Made by a program: the position numbers and the translations under genes
Shown here: positions 9,581-19,120 of the stretch, piece after piece
Layout: each line of letters starts with the position of its first letter
Numbering within the stretch: position 1 is the stretch's first letter
Notes under the pieces: generated by a model
The model's input: only the letters and a program-made list of their open reading frames with translations
What the model was told of the DNA's origin: nothing
The model's database searches: none
NCBI GenBank assembly: GCA_947631175.1
Contig: CANRKI010000014.1
Location: forward strand, 1-36,507
Length of the DNA: 36,507 nt
Source of the DNA: an uncultured Flavobacterium sp.
GTDB lineage: Bacteria > Bacteroidota > Bacteroidia > Flavobacteriales > Flavobacteriaceae
Direction: 5' to 3'

Positions 9581-11194
9581 ATGAATGATATCAAGTCTAT
9601 TTCATTAGAAAGATACGGAATTAAGGATGTAACAGAGGTAATCTATAACCCAAGTTATGATTATTTATATGAAGAAGAGTTACGTGATGAGTTACAAGGT
9701 TTTGAGAAAGGACAACTTTCTGAGCTTGGCGCAGTAAACGTTATGACTGGTGAGTTCACAGGTCGTTCTCCTAAAGATAAATATATTGTTTTAGATGACG
9801 TTACTAAAGACACCATTTGGTGGACTTCGGAAAAAGCCGTAAATGATAACAAACCAATCTCAACTCAAACATGGGATGCTTTAAAAAAAGTTGCTACATC
9901 AGAATTAGCTGGTAAAAAGCTTTATGTAGTAGATGCTTTTTGTGGAGCAAACGAAAATACACGTTTAAAGGTACGTTTTATCATGGAAGTAGCATGGCAA
10001 GCACATTTTGTGAAAAATATGTTTATCAGACCTACAGAAGAAGAGTTAGACAACTTTGGTGAGCCTGATTTTGTTGTAATTAACGCATCAAAAACTACTT
10101 TTAAAGATTACAAAGAGCATAATTTAAACTCTGAGGTTTTTGTTGCATTTAACTTAACAGAAAAAATCCAATTAATTGGTGGTACTTGGTACGGTGGTGA
10201 AATGAAAAAAGGTCTTTTTGCGATCATGAACTACTATTTACCATTACAAGGTATTGCATCAATGCACTGCTCTGCAAATAAAGGAAAAGACGGTGATGTA
10301 GCTGTTTTCTTTGGATTATCTGGAACAGGTAAAACAACTTTATCTACAGACCCAAAACGTGAGTTAATTGGTGACGATGAGCACGGATGGGATAATGAAG
10401 GTGTTTTTAACTTTGAAGGAGGTTGTTATGCAAAAACTATTGATTTAAGTAAAGAACACGAACCAGATATCTTTGGTGCAATTAAAAAAGATGCCCTTTT
10501 AGAGAACGTTACGTTAGATGCGAATGGTGTGATCGATTTTAAAGACGGTTCTGTTACTCAAAATACACGTGTTTCATACCCAATTTATCATATTGAGAAC
10601 ATTGTGAAACCTGTTTCTAAAGCAGGTCACGCAACTAAAGTTATCTTTTTAACAGCAGATGCTTTTGGAGTAATGCCTCCAGTATCAAAATTAACACCAG
10701 AGCAAACTAAATATTATTTCTTATCTGGATTTACAGCTAAATTAGCAGGAACAGAGCGTGGTGTTACACAACCAGAGCCTACTTTCTCAGCTTGTTTTGG
10801 TAAAGCTTTTTTAACGTTACACCCTACAAAATACGGTGAAGAGTTAGTAAAGAAAATGGAAGAGCACCAAGCTACAGCTTATATGGTGAATACAGGTTGG
10901 AATGGTACAGGAAAACGTATTTCAATTAAAGATACGCGCGCGATTATTGATCGTATTTTAGACGGATCTATTGAAGATGCACAAACAACTGTGATTCCGG
11001 TATTTAATTTAGAAGTGCCAACAACTTTACAAGATGTACACACTGAAATTTTAGATCCAAGAAATACATATGCTCAAGCGACTGAATGGGAGCAAAAAGC
11101 AAATGATTTAGCAGCTAAATTCATCAAGAATTTTGCTCAGTACACTGACAATGAAGAAGGAAAAAGCCTAGTTGCGGCTGGTCCTCAAGTATAA
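9581..11194 (+). CDS. pckA: Phosphoenolpyruvate carboxykinase (ATP)
   Basis: [60 protein letters not shown]. Confidence 0.97.
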   Translation: MNDIKSISLERYGIKDVTEVIYNPSYDYLYEEELRDELQGFEKGQLSELGAVNVMTGEFTGRSPKDKYIVLDDVTKDTIWWTSEKAVNDNKPISTQTWDALKKVATSELAGKKLYVVDAFCGANENTRLKVRFIMEVAWQAHFVKNMFIRPTEEELDNFGEPDFVVINASKTTFKDYKEHNLNSEVFVAFNLTEKIQLIGGTWYGGEMKKGLFAIMNYYLPLQGIASMHCSANKGKDGDVAVFFGLSGTGKTTLSTDPKRELIGDDEHGWDNEGVFNFEGGCYAKTIDLSKEHEPDIFGAIKKDALLENVTLDANGVIDFKDGSVTQNTRVSYPIYHIENIVKPVSKAGHATKVIFLTADAFGVMPPVSKLTPEQTKYYFLSGFTAKLAGTERGVTQPEPTFSACFGKAFLTLHPTKYGEELVKKMEEHQATAYMVNTGWNGTGKRISIKDTRAIIDRILDGSIEDAQTTVIPVFNLEVPTTLQDVHTEILDPRNTYAQATEWEQKANDLAAKFIKNFAQYTDNEEGKSLVAAGPQV

Positions 11195-11195
11195 T

Positions 11196-11230
11196 AAAAA
11201 AACAGACTACTAAACAGTAGTCTGTTTTTT
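11196..11230 (+). terminator. Intrinsic terminator for pckA
   Basis: AAAAAACAGACTACT-aaac-AGTAGTCTGTTTTTT. Confidence 0.88.
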
Positions 11231-11254
11231 ATTTGAGTTAGATATATTAAATAA

Positions 11255-11290
11255 AAAAAATCGAGATTAGTGAACTAATCTCGATTTTTT
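11255..11290 (-). terminator. Intrinsic terminator for the hemD gene
   Basis: AAAAAATCGAGATTAGT-ga-ACTAATCTCGATTTTTT, distinct from the adjacent pckA terminator. Confidence 0.86.
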
Positions 11291-11292
11291 GT

Positions 11293-12036
11293 TTATTTGT
11301 TAACTTCTTTAATATACTTTTCTATAGCCATTGTCATTGACGGAGTTCCTGGTGCAGGAGCCATAACATCAACGCGTAAACCATGTTCTAAAGCTTCCTT
11401 TTGAGTTGTTGTTCCAAATACAGCTATGCGCGTGTTATTTTGCTTAAATTCTGGAAAATTCTTAAATAAAGACTTAATCCCTGTTGGGCTAAAAAACGCA
11501 AGCATATCATAATATACATCCGCTAGATCTGATAAATCACTCATTGCAGTACGAAAAAAAGTACCAGATGTCCAATTTAAGTTTAAAGAGTTTAAAGTTG
11601 ATGGCACATCAGCATTTAATTGATCAGATGCAGGAAGTAAAAATTTCTCTTCTTTATATTTTTTAAATAAAGGAGCTAAATCCTTAAAATCTTTTTGTCC
11701 AACATAAATTTTACGCTTTCTGTATACTACATATTTTTGTAAGTATAGTGCAGTTGCCTCAGTTTGACAAAAATATTTTAAATCCTCTGGCACTTTATAA
11801 CGCATTTCTTCAGCTACTCTAAAAAAATGATCAACCGCATTTTTACTTGTCAAAATTATGGCTGTAAAGGCATTTAAATCAATTTTTTCTTGTCTTACTT
11901 CTTTGGCAGGAACACCCTCAACATGTATAAAAGGTCTGAAATCAATCTTAACTTTATAACGTTGCGAAAGCTCAAAATAAGGTGAATTTTCTACTTTAGG
12001 TTCAGGTTGCGAAACCAAAATTGTTTTCACTTTCAT
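11293..12036 (-). CDS. hemD: Uroporphyrinogen-III synthase
   Basis: ILTSKNAVDHFF, FFSPTGIKSLF, IAVFGTTTQKEALEHGLRVDVMAPAPGTPSM. Confidence 0.88.
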   Translation of the reverse strand: MKVKTILVSQPEPKVENSPYFELSQRYKVKIDFRPFIHVEGVPAKEVRQEKIDLNAFTAIILTSKNAVDHFFRVAEEMRYKVPEDLKYFCQTEATALYLQKYVVYRKRKIYVGQKDFKDLAPLFKKYKEEKFLLPASDQLNADVPSTLNSLNLNWTSGTFFRTAMSDLSDLADVYYDMLAFFSPTGIKSLFKNFPEFKQNNTRIAVFGTTTQKEALEHGLRVDVMAPAPGTPSMTMAIEKYIKEVNK

Positions 12037-12054
12037 ATTTTATTAACTTTTATT

Positions 12055-12720
12055 CTAACTTTTAGTGAAAAAATAGTACATAAAAAAATAGGGTGCTATT
12101 TCAAGGGCACAAAGATACAAAATAAAATAGAAGAAATTTGAAAAAATTATTTTTTTATAAATGCGTAAGCCATTTAAGTAACTAATTAGATTTATAAGTA
12201 AAAAAAATAAAATAATAATTTTCATTATTGTTAAATTATTATAATCGTTGTAAAACAGTATTGCTCCAATAGGAAGACTAATTAAGCCTAAATAACTTCT
12301 GTGATATACTTTATATAAGTTAAGTTGCTCCTCAATTTCTTGAATTTCAAATGTTTCGGAAACAATCTTCTCAAATAAAAATTTAGATAAAATAAAAAAG
12401 TTTAAAACGGTAATGATTCGAACATAAGATACAAAATTATTTTTACTGGTATAACCAAAACTAGCTAAAGCAATTTGTATGATAAAGCTAAAGCTAATGA
12501 TTTGTACCACATACAACGACACCGTGAACCAGCTACGTACGTTTTCTGGCTCTTTATAAATTTTTAAATATTTGTTATTTATAGGCGGCTTTATGTACTC
12601 ATTAAATTGCACGTAAAAAACATGTCTGTTAATGGCAAGTACAATTCCGCATATTATAAATAATAAAGTTGCCCAATCTGTGTTGTACAGGGCTTTATCT
12701 ACTAAAAAAATTTCATCCAT
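12055..12720 (-). CDS. DUF4271 domain membrane protein
   Basis: Polytopic hydrophobic ORF; position beside hemD and central signature match my memory of the DUF4271 family. Confidence 0.7.
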   Translation of the reverse strand: MDEIFLVDKALYNTDWATLLFIICGIVLAINRHVFYVQFNEYIKPPINNKYLKIYKEPENVRSWFTVSLYVVQIISFSFIIQIALASFGYTSKNNFVSYVRIITVLNFFILSKFLFEKIVSETFEIQEIEEQLNLYKVYHRSYLGLISLPIGAILFYNDYNNLTIMKIIILFFLLINLISYLNGLRIYKKIIFSNFFYFILYLCALEIAPYFFMYYFFTKS

Positions 12721-12798
12721 GATAACGCAAATTTACTCATTTTTTTATTTTTAAAATTTAATTCTTAATTTAATCTATGTTAGGCAAATTAAAAAATG

Positions 12799-12806
12799 TA
12801 TTTTTG
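12799..12806 (+). promoter_or_regulatory. Candidate Bacteroidetes -7 element upstream of the GT2 gene
   Basis: TATTTTTG matches TAnnTTTG, 20 nt before ATG 12827. Confidence 0.4.
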
Positions 12807-12826
12807 CACTAAAATTTCGTATCTCT

Positions 12827-13549
12827 ATGAATAATGGTATAATTGTTATACCTACGTATAATGAAATTGATAATATTGAAGCAATAATCGAAGCCGTTTT
12901 TGCGTTAAATTACAATTTGCATATTTTAGTTGTTGATGATAATTCACCTGATGGTACTGCTGATAAGGTGAAGGAACTCCAAAACAAATACGCAACATCT
13001 CTTTTTCTAGAACAACGTATAGGCAAGCTAGGTTTAGGTACAGCTTATGTGTATGGTTTTTCTTGGGCGTTGGCCAGAAATTATGATTTTGTATTTGAAA
13101 TGGATGCCGATTTTTCTCATAATCCCAACGATTTAATTAAACTTCATAAAGCTTGTTTACACGGGGCCGATTTATCTATTGGTTCTCGATATGTAACAGG
13201 AGTAAATGTGGTAAACTGGCCTTTAAGTCGGGTATTACTTTCTTACTTTGCCTCGGTTTATGTTAATATCATAACAGGGATGCAAATTAAAGATACAACA
13301 GCAGGTTTTGTATGTTATAAAAAACAAACCCTGCAAACAATTGATTTAGACAAAATTCGATTTGTAGGTTACGCCTTTCAAATTGAGATGAAATATAGAG
13401 CTTTTTGTAAGGGATTAAAAATAGTTGAAGTTCCTATTATCTTCACAGATAGAACAAAGGGAGAATCAAAAATGAGTAATTCAATTATAAAAGAAGCGGT
13501 ATTAGGAGTAATCTCTCTTAGATTGCGTAAGTTTTTAAATAGATTATAA
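12827..13549 (+). CDS. Polyprenol-phosphate mannosyltransferase-like GT2
   Basis: IPTYNEIDNI, VVDDNSPDGTADKV, MDADFSHNPNDL, GSRYVTGV, DTTAGFVCY. Confidence 0.93.
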   Translation: MNNGIIVIPTYNEIDNIEAIIEAVFALNYNLHILVVDDNSPDGTADKVKELQNKYATSLFLEQRIGKLGLGTAYVYGFSWALARNYDFVFEMDADFSHNPNDLIKLHKACLHGADLSIGSRYVTGVNVVNWPLSRVLLSYFASVYVNIITGMQIKDTTAGFVCYKKQTLQTIDLDKIRFVGYAFQIEMKYRAFCKGLKIVEVPIIFTDRTKGESKMSNSIIKEAVLGVISLRLRKFLNRL

Positions 13550-13556
13550 AAGTATA

Positions 13557-14900
13557 ATGAATAGGGTTTTAATTAAGAATGCAAAAATAGTAAACGAAGG
13601 AACTATATTTGAAGGGGACGTTTTTATTGAAGACGAATATATTAAAGAAATAGCTGAGAAAATCAGTCCAAAATCATCAGATTGTGTTATTATTGATGCT
13701 GAAGGAAATTATTTATTACCTGGAGTTATTGACGATCAGGTTCACTTTCGTGAACCAGGTTTAACACACAAAGGAACTATTGAAACTGAGTCAAGAGCCG
13801 CTGTAGCTGGGGGAGTTACATCGTTTATTGAACAGCCTAACACTGTTCCAAATGCTATTACGCAAGAACTTTTAGAACAAAAATACGATATCGCCTCTAA
13901 AACATCTTATGCCAACTATTCGTTCATGATGGGGGCAACAAATGATAATTTAGATGAGGTTTTAAAGACAAATCCAAAAAATGTTGCCGGAATAAAAATG
14001 TTCTTAGGCTCATCAACCGGGAATATGTTGGTGGATGATCCTGAAACCATCGAAAAAATATTCTCATCGACTAAAATGTTAATCGCAGTTCATTGCGAAG
14101 ACGAAGCAACAATTAAAGCTAATCTAGAATTAGCTAAAGCAGAATTTGGAGATGATATTCCAATGGAGCAACACCCTGTTATTCGTAGTGCAGAAGCATG
14201 TTACATTTCCTCATCAAAAGCCATTGAATTAGCTAAAAATACAGGAGCAAGACTTCATGTTTTTCACGTTTCAACAGCTAAAGAGTTGGAGTTATTTGAT
14301 AATAAAAAAGCAATGGAGGAGAAACAAATTACAGCTGAGGTTTGTGTACATCATTTGTGGTTTAACTCGGAAGATTACAAAACTAAAGGAGCTTATATAA
14401 AATGGAATCCAGCTGTTAAAGATGAATCTGATAGAAAAGCCTTATGGGCCGCTTTATTAGATGATCGTATTGACGTTATTGCAACCGATCACGCACCTCA
14501 TACAATTGAAGAGAAAGCCAATTCGTACTTAAACTGCCCTTCGGGTGGACCTTTAGTGCAACACGCTTTAGTTGCTATGTTTGAAAAGTTTATGCAAGGC
14601 AAAATTTCGGTTGAAAAAATCGTTGAAAAAATGGCTCACAATCCTGCTAAAATTTTTAAAATTGAAAAGCGTGGATTTATTAAAGAAGGGTATTTTGCAG
14701 ATTTAGTAATTGTAAATACTCACATGCCATGGAATGTTAAAAAAGAAAATATCTTGTCAAAATGTGGTTGGTCGCCTTTTGAGGATATTAATTTTAAATC
14801 GAGAATTTCGTATACATTTGTAAACGGAAATTTAGTTTACTCAAACTCTAAAGTTAAAGATTTGAGAGTAGGTAAAAGATTAACTTTTGATAGAGCTTAA
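13557..14900 (+). CDS. pyrC: Dihydroorotase
   Basis: GVIDDQVHFREPGLTHKGTIETESRAAVAGGVTSF, metal-ligand His motifs, ATDHAPHT. Confidence 0.9.
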   Translation: MNRVLIKNAKIVNEGTIFEGDVFIEDEYIKEIAEKISPKSSDCVIIDAEGNYLLPGVIDDQVHFREPGLTHKGTIETESRAAVAGGVTSFIEQPNTVPNAITQELLEQKYDIASKTSYANYSFMMGATNDNLDEVLKTNPKNVAGIKMFLGSSTGNMLVDDPETIEKIFSSTKMLIAVHCEDEATIKANLELAKAEFGDDIPMEQHPVIRSAEACYISSSKAIELAKNTGARLHVFHVSTAKELELFDNKKAMEEKQITAEVCVHHLWFNSEDYKTKGAYIKWNPAVKDESDRKALWAALLDDRIDVIATDHAPHTIEEKANSYLNCPSGGPLVQHALVAMFEKFMQGKISVEKIVEKMAHNPAKIFKIEKRGFIKEGYFADLVIVNTHMPWNVKKENILSKCGWSPFEDINFKSRISYTFVNGNLVYSNSKVKDLRVGKRLTFDRA

Positions 14901-14912
14901 TAAAATAACCTT

Positions 14913-15248
14913 ATGTGGAGATTTTGTATATATATTATAAGTGCGTTTTTGTTTGTAAGTTGCAATCAAGCGTATACAGCAAAAAAGCCTGATGTTTTAA
15001 TTCCTGAAGCTAAATTTGAGGAGCTTTTACTTGATATTACTTTACTAAAAGCAACCGAAAATTTTACTCGATCTGAGGAACAAACAAATAAGGTTACTAA
15101 CGTTCCAGATTTTATTAAAAATAAATATGGATACGATAGTTTAACTGTTTTACAAAATAATATGTATTACTCGTCTAATTATAAGGAATACGAGAAAATG
15201 AATAATAGAATTCTGGATAAGTTAAAAGCTATGAAAGAAGCTAAATAA
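14913..15248 (+). CDS. DUF4296 domain lipoprotein
   Basis: Lipobox-like FLFVSCNQ, then VLIPEAKFEELLLDITLLKATE; follows dihydroorotase. Confidence 0.78.
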   Translation: MWRFCIYIISAFLFVSCNQAYTAKKPDVLIPEAKFEELLLDITLLKATENFTRSEEQTNKVTNVPDFIKNKYGYDSLTVLQNNMYYSSNYKEYEKMNNRILDKLKAMKEAK

Positions 15249-15253
15249 ATAAT

Positions 15254-15285
15254 ACAAAAGCCAATTGTTTACAATTGGCTTTTTG
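15254..15285. terminator. Bidirectional terminator overlapping the minus-strand stop codon
   Basis: AAAAGCCAATTGT-tt-ACAATTGGCTTTTT. Confidence 0.85.
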
Positions 15286-16282
15286 TTTTATATAAAGGTG
15301 CTATTTGTGTTATGTATTGATTTATTGGGATAAATTGATGTTGTATAGCTTGTTTTATTTTATTGTTACTGTATATTGTGGTTGAATGTGCTACTTTTGC
15401 TGTAAACTTTGTGAGTGTTCGTTTTTTACCTGTAAGTAAAGATATAAACCAATCAATTCGCCAAAAGATTGACGTAATTATTGGAGATACATAAAATTTA
15501 GGTTCGGGTTTGTTTAAACCTTTGGCAATGTTTTTAAAAACACTCTCAAACGTGGGTGAACTCTCTGTAAGGACAAAGCGTTGGCTATTAATATCAGAAT
15601 CCATAAGTTTTATCATACACAAAACAACGTCTGTTACAGCAATAAAACCTGTAGTTCCTTTGGTGTAAAAAGGAAAACCATTGTATATTTTAGTAAATAA
15701 TTCCCCGCTACCGTTGTGCCAAAAACCATCACCTAAAATAACACCCGGATTTACAATTACAGCATTTAAACCTTCGGCAATGGCACGCCACACCTCAATT
15801 TCTCCACCATTTTTACTGATTGCATAATCTCCGTTATTTTTTTCAGGATTCCAATCGCAATCTTCGTTTATGATTCCATCTTTATTTGCGTCGCCAAGAG
15901 TAGCTATTGAGCTGACATAGCAAAATTTGGTAATAGTATGGTGTAATGCCAGATTAACCATATTGGCGGTTCCTTCGATATTAATTTTGTTTAGTGTAGC
16001 TGTATTATTGGTTTCAAAGTTTACAACTGCTGCACAATGATATACGTGGGTTATGTTATTAAAGGCGTTTTCGAGTTCGGGAATATTATTTATACAGGCC
16101 TTTTCCCAAATGATTTGATTGGAGGAAAAGTTTTTATTTTTTGATAAAAGCCATTGGTTTACCTCGTTTATTTTTTGTTCGGTTCTGTAAATTGCTTTTA
16201 TTTTTTGATTTGGGTTTCGTAGAAGTAGTTGGTGTAGTAAATGCGCGCCAACTAAGCCTGTTGCCCCTGTAACTAATATCAT
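15269..16282 (-). CDS. NAD-dependent epimerase/dehydratase (extended SDR)
   Basis: MILVTGATGLVGAHLLHQLL, VYHCAAVVNF, YAISKNGGE (YxxxK), VNPGVILGDG. Confidence 0.92.
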   Translation of the reverse strand: MILVTGATGLVGAHLLHQLLLRNPNQKIKAIYRTEQKINEVNQWLLSKNKNFSSNQIIWEKACINNIPELENAFNNITHVYHCAAVVNFETNNTATLNKINIEGTANMVNLALHHTITKFCYVSSIATLGDANKDGIINEDCDWNPEKNNGDYAISKNGGEIEVWRAIAEGLNAVIVNPGVILGDGFWHNGSGELFTKIYNGFPFYTKGTTGFIAVTDVVLCMIKLMDSDINSQRFVLTESSPTFESVFKNIAKGLNKPEPKFYVSPIITSIFWRIDWFISLLTGKKRTLTKFTAKVAHSTTIYSNNKIKQAIQHQFIPINQYITQIAPLYKTKSQL

Positions 16283-16322
16283 AAATTTTTATTAGAGCTG
16301 ATTTTTGTTGAACTAAGTTAAT

Positions 16323-16358
16323 GAAAAAAGACCGAAATAACATGATTCGGTCTTTTTT
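16323..16358 (-). terminator. Intrinsic terminator-like hairpin
   Basis: AAAAAAGACCGAA-ataacatga-TTCGGTCTTTTTT. Confidence 0.75.
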
Positions 16359-16370
16359 ATGATTTTATTT

Positions 16371-16452
16371 TAGCCCTGGGTGTAGCGGCATCCTTTTGTA
16401 TTGTGGCTGATCTTTTCGAGGCACAATACAAAAGATATAGCGTAACACAGGA
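16371..16452. repeat. Two-armed extragenic palindromic element (candidate REP-like or structured RNA)
   Basis: AGCCCTGGGTGTAGCGGCATC-[CTTTTGTATTGTG ... CACAATACAAAAG]-ATATAGCGTAACACAGG: 13-bp inner stem (16393-16405 / 16422-16434) flanked by arms that both carry TAGCG in the same orientation. Confidence 0.6.
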
Positions 16453-16496
16453 AAATGGTTTTATTTTGTGTACTAAGTTTAAGCTTCTAAAAAAAA

Positions 16497-16826
16497 TTAG
16501 GCTTCGGGTGCAAGCTCAATAATTAAACCCTCGATTTCTGGAGTGATGTGTATTTGGCATCCAAGGCGGCTGTTTTCTTTAACATTGTATGCTTCCCAAA
16601 GCATTGCGTCCTCGTCCGGATTTTTTTCGGGTAACGGTACATCGTTCAAAACGTAGCATTGGCATGAGGCGCACATAGCCATTCCGCCACAAATTCCAAT
16701 TGTTCCTTCGGGTGCAAGTTCGTATGCGCGAACGAGTTCCATAACATTCATATTCATATCGGTAGGTGCGTCTACGTGATGAGATTGTCCGTCTCGGTCT
16801 ATGATTGTAATTTTTATATCAGACAT
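16497..16826 (-). CDS. 2Fe-2S ferredoxin
   Basis: CGGMAMCASCQCYV cluster motif; C-terminal SRLGCQIHI. Confidence 0.93.
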   Translation of the reverse strand: MSDIKITIIDRDGQSHHVDAPTDMNMNVMELVRAYELAPEGTIGICGGMAMCASCQCYVLNDVPLPEKNPDEDAMLWEAYNVKENSRLGCQIHITPEIEGLIIELAPEA

Positions 16827-16946
16827 TTTACTTTTGTTTATGTAAAGATAAAGGTTATTGTTTTAATATTTTTGAAATTTTATGACTTAAAATTCTTTAT
16901 GTTAATTTAACTTAATTAAATTTGGGCGCTTTAAAACTCAAAAGTT

Positions 16947-19037
16947 ATGAAAAAAACTACTATTTTAAAATCGATCCTGATTTTTGTTGCATCATCTGCT
17001 ATGACATTTGCGCAAAAACAGGAGACCTTATTTGGTCAACCCAAAGATTATGTTACAACTTCGGCGGGTCAAAAAATTATACGTTGTGGATCTTCACAAT
17101 ATGAGAATCATTTGCAAAAGAACGCTCTAATCGCTCCAAAAGAGGAGTTCGAGAGTTGGTTGGCAGATAAAATAAAAGAGGCTAAGTCTGATGCTACAAA
17201 AAGAAGAGAGACTAATGTTGTTGTAACTATTCCTGTTGTTGTACACGTTTTACATGCAGGTGAGAATATTGGTGTTGGTGCTAATATTTCTGATTTACGT
17301 GTGCAATCTCAAATTACAGTTTTAAATCAGGATTATAGACGTATGTTAAATACTAACGGTTATAATAATGATGCAAATGGAGCAGACGTTGAAGTGGAGT
17401 TTTGTTTGGTAAAACAAAATCCTTCTGGCGGCGTTTCTAACGGAATCAATAGAGTAAACATTACTAGTTTGGGAGTGAATAGCGGTTATGGAGAAGGGAT
17501 AGTTGAATCTGTTCTAAAGCCAAGAACGATTTGGGATCCTACACGCTATATGAATATTTGGGTTGGAGATTTTTATGCTAGTGCTCAATCTGATTTAAGA
17601 GGCGTGTTAGGATATGCTCAGTTTCCTTCAAATTCTACTTTACCTGGTTTAAATGGAATGCCTTCTGGTGCTAATACAGATGGTGTTATTATTGACTGGA
17701 GATGTTTTGGTTCAAATGCTATAGCATCAGGTTCGTATTTATCTGGATTTGCGCATGGTAGAACAACTACTCACGAAGTAGGGCATTATTTAGGTTTACG
17801 TCACGTTAATGGAGATAACAGTTCTTGTACGGTTGACGCAATCGATAGTTTTAATGATTTTTGTTTAGATACACCAGCTCAGGTTGATTTACATCAAGAC
17901 TGTGATAGTGCTTATGACACATGTCCTAACAGTCCTGGGCTTGATAATGTATCAAATTACATGGATTATTCTCAAGACTTATGTTTAAATAAATTTACAC
18001 AAAATCAGAAAACACGTATTCGTACGGTGCTATTAAATTCACCACGTAGAGCAAGTTTAGTGACTTCTAATGCTTGTAGTTTAGCTGTAACTTATGCTAA
18101 AGACTTAGAAATTATTCCTTCTGCTACATCTACTGGTTGTTCTCAATTTTATGATTTAAGTGTTCTTGTAAACAATGTTGGTACTGAAACGGTTTCTAAT
18201 GCTACAATAAATTATACATTAGGGAATGCAGAAGTTTTAACTTACACTTATACGGGTACACTCGCTCCTGGTGCATCAACAACTATTAACTTTACAAATA
18301 TTCCTTTTGCTACTATTGGGAATAATAATTTAACATTTAATGTAATTACCGTTAATGGTTCTAATGATCAAAATGATTTAAACGATAATAAAACATTAAC
18401 TGTTTCTACCCCATTGAGTGTACCAACAAATGCCGAAAACAGTGTTGAGTTTTACATGTTGTTAGATCCTTATGGATCTGAAAATTCGTTTTCTGTTAGA
18501 AATTTAACTACGAATCAAGTAATTGCAACTGGTGGTCCTTACCAAAATACGTTGAATCCACCATCGTATAATCCACAGTCCTTTATTATTTCTAATCTAG
18601 TAGCTGGAAATTGTTATGAAATTACATTTTTAGACTCTGATGGAGATGGACTGTTACAAGAAGGTTTTATAGGCTTATTTAAACCACCCTATGAAAGTCA
18701 AGATGTCATCTATGCTGTACAGCCAAATAGTTCATCAACTATTATTAGATTTACTTATAACTTTACGCTAGGAATGGATGATATGGAATTAGTTGGAGAT
18801 AAGTTAACAGTTTATCCAAACCCAACAAACTCTATTTTAAATATTGGTTTAGGTGCTAATACTGATTTACCAAAGGCTTATACTATTTTTAATACTTTAG
18901 GTCAAGTGGTAAAATCAAATTCAGTACAATCTTCAAACGATTTAATGGTTGATGTGGATCATTTATCAAACGGAGTTTACATGATTAAAATTGATACTTT
19001 AAAAGGTTCGCAAACTATAAAATTTGTGAAGCAATAA
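16947..19037 (+). CDS. Secreted M43-family zinc metalloprotease with T9SS C-terminal sorting domain
   Basis: HEVGHYLGLRH zinc motif, DNVSNYMDYSQDLC Met-turn, CARDB-like and CTD LTVYPNPTNSILNI...GVYMIKIDTLKGSQTIKFVKQ. Confidence 0.92.
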   Translation: MKKTTILKSILIFVASSAMTFAQKQETLFGQPKDYVTTSAGQKIIRCGSSQYENHLQKNALIAPKEEFESWLADKIKEAKSDATKRRETNVVVTIPVVVHVLHAGENIGVGANISDLRVQSQITVLNQDYRRMLNTNGYNNDANGADVEVEFCLVKQNPSGGVSNGINRVNITSLGVNSGYGEGIVESVLKPRTIWDPTRYMNIWVGDFYASAQSDLRGVLGYAQFPSNSTLPGLNGMPSGANTDGVIIDWRCFGSNAIASGSYLSGFAHGRTTTHEVGHYLGLRHVNGDNSSCTVDAIDSFNDFCLDTPAQVDLHQDCDSAYDTCPNSPGLDNVSNYMDYSQDLCLNKFTQNQKTRIRTVLLNSPRRASLVTSNACSLAVTYAKDLEIIPSATSTGCSQFYDLSVLVNNVGTETVSNATINYTLGNAEVLTYTYTGTLAPGASTTINFTNIPFATIGNNNLTFNVITVNGSNDQNDLNDNKTLTVSTPLSVPTNAENSVEFYMLLDPYGSENSFSVRNLTTNQVIATGGPYQNTLNPPSYNPQSFIISNLVAGNCYEITFLDSDGDGLLQEGFIGLFKPPYESQDVIYAVQPNSSSTIIRFTYNFTLGMDDMELVGDKLTVYPNPTNSILNIGLGANTDLPKAYTIFNTLGQVVKSNSVQSSNDLMVDVDHLSNGVYMIKIDTLKGSQTIKFVKQ

Positions 19038-19040
19038 TTT

Positions 19041-19073
19041 AAAAAGGTCGAGGTTTATCCTCGACCTTTTTTT
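19041..19073 (+). terminator. Terminator for the M43 protease gene
   Basis: AAAAAGGTCGAGG-tttat-CCTCGACCTTTTTTT. Confidence 0.86.
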
Positions 19074-19086
19074 AAAAGTTAAAAGT

Positions 19087-19116
19087 AAAGGCGAAGAGAA
19101 AAATCTCTTCGCCTTT
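19087..19116 (-). terminator. Terminator for the ferredoxin reductase gene
   Basis: AAAGGCGAAGAGA-aaaa-TCTCTTCGCCTTTT. Confidence 0.82.
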
Positions 19117-19120
19117 TATA

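Noticed and set aside
16134-16343. 69-aa minus ORF overlapping the SDR gene start
   Set aside because: Alternative frame within the SDR 5' end and terminator; no protein signature.
16922-17104. 60-aa plus ORF overlapping the M43 protease start
   Set aside because: Alternate-frame translation of the protease signal-peptide region; no independent support.
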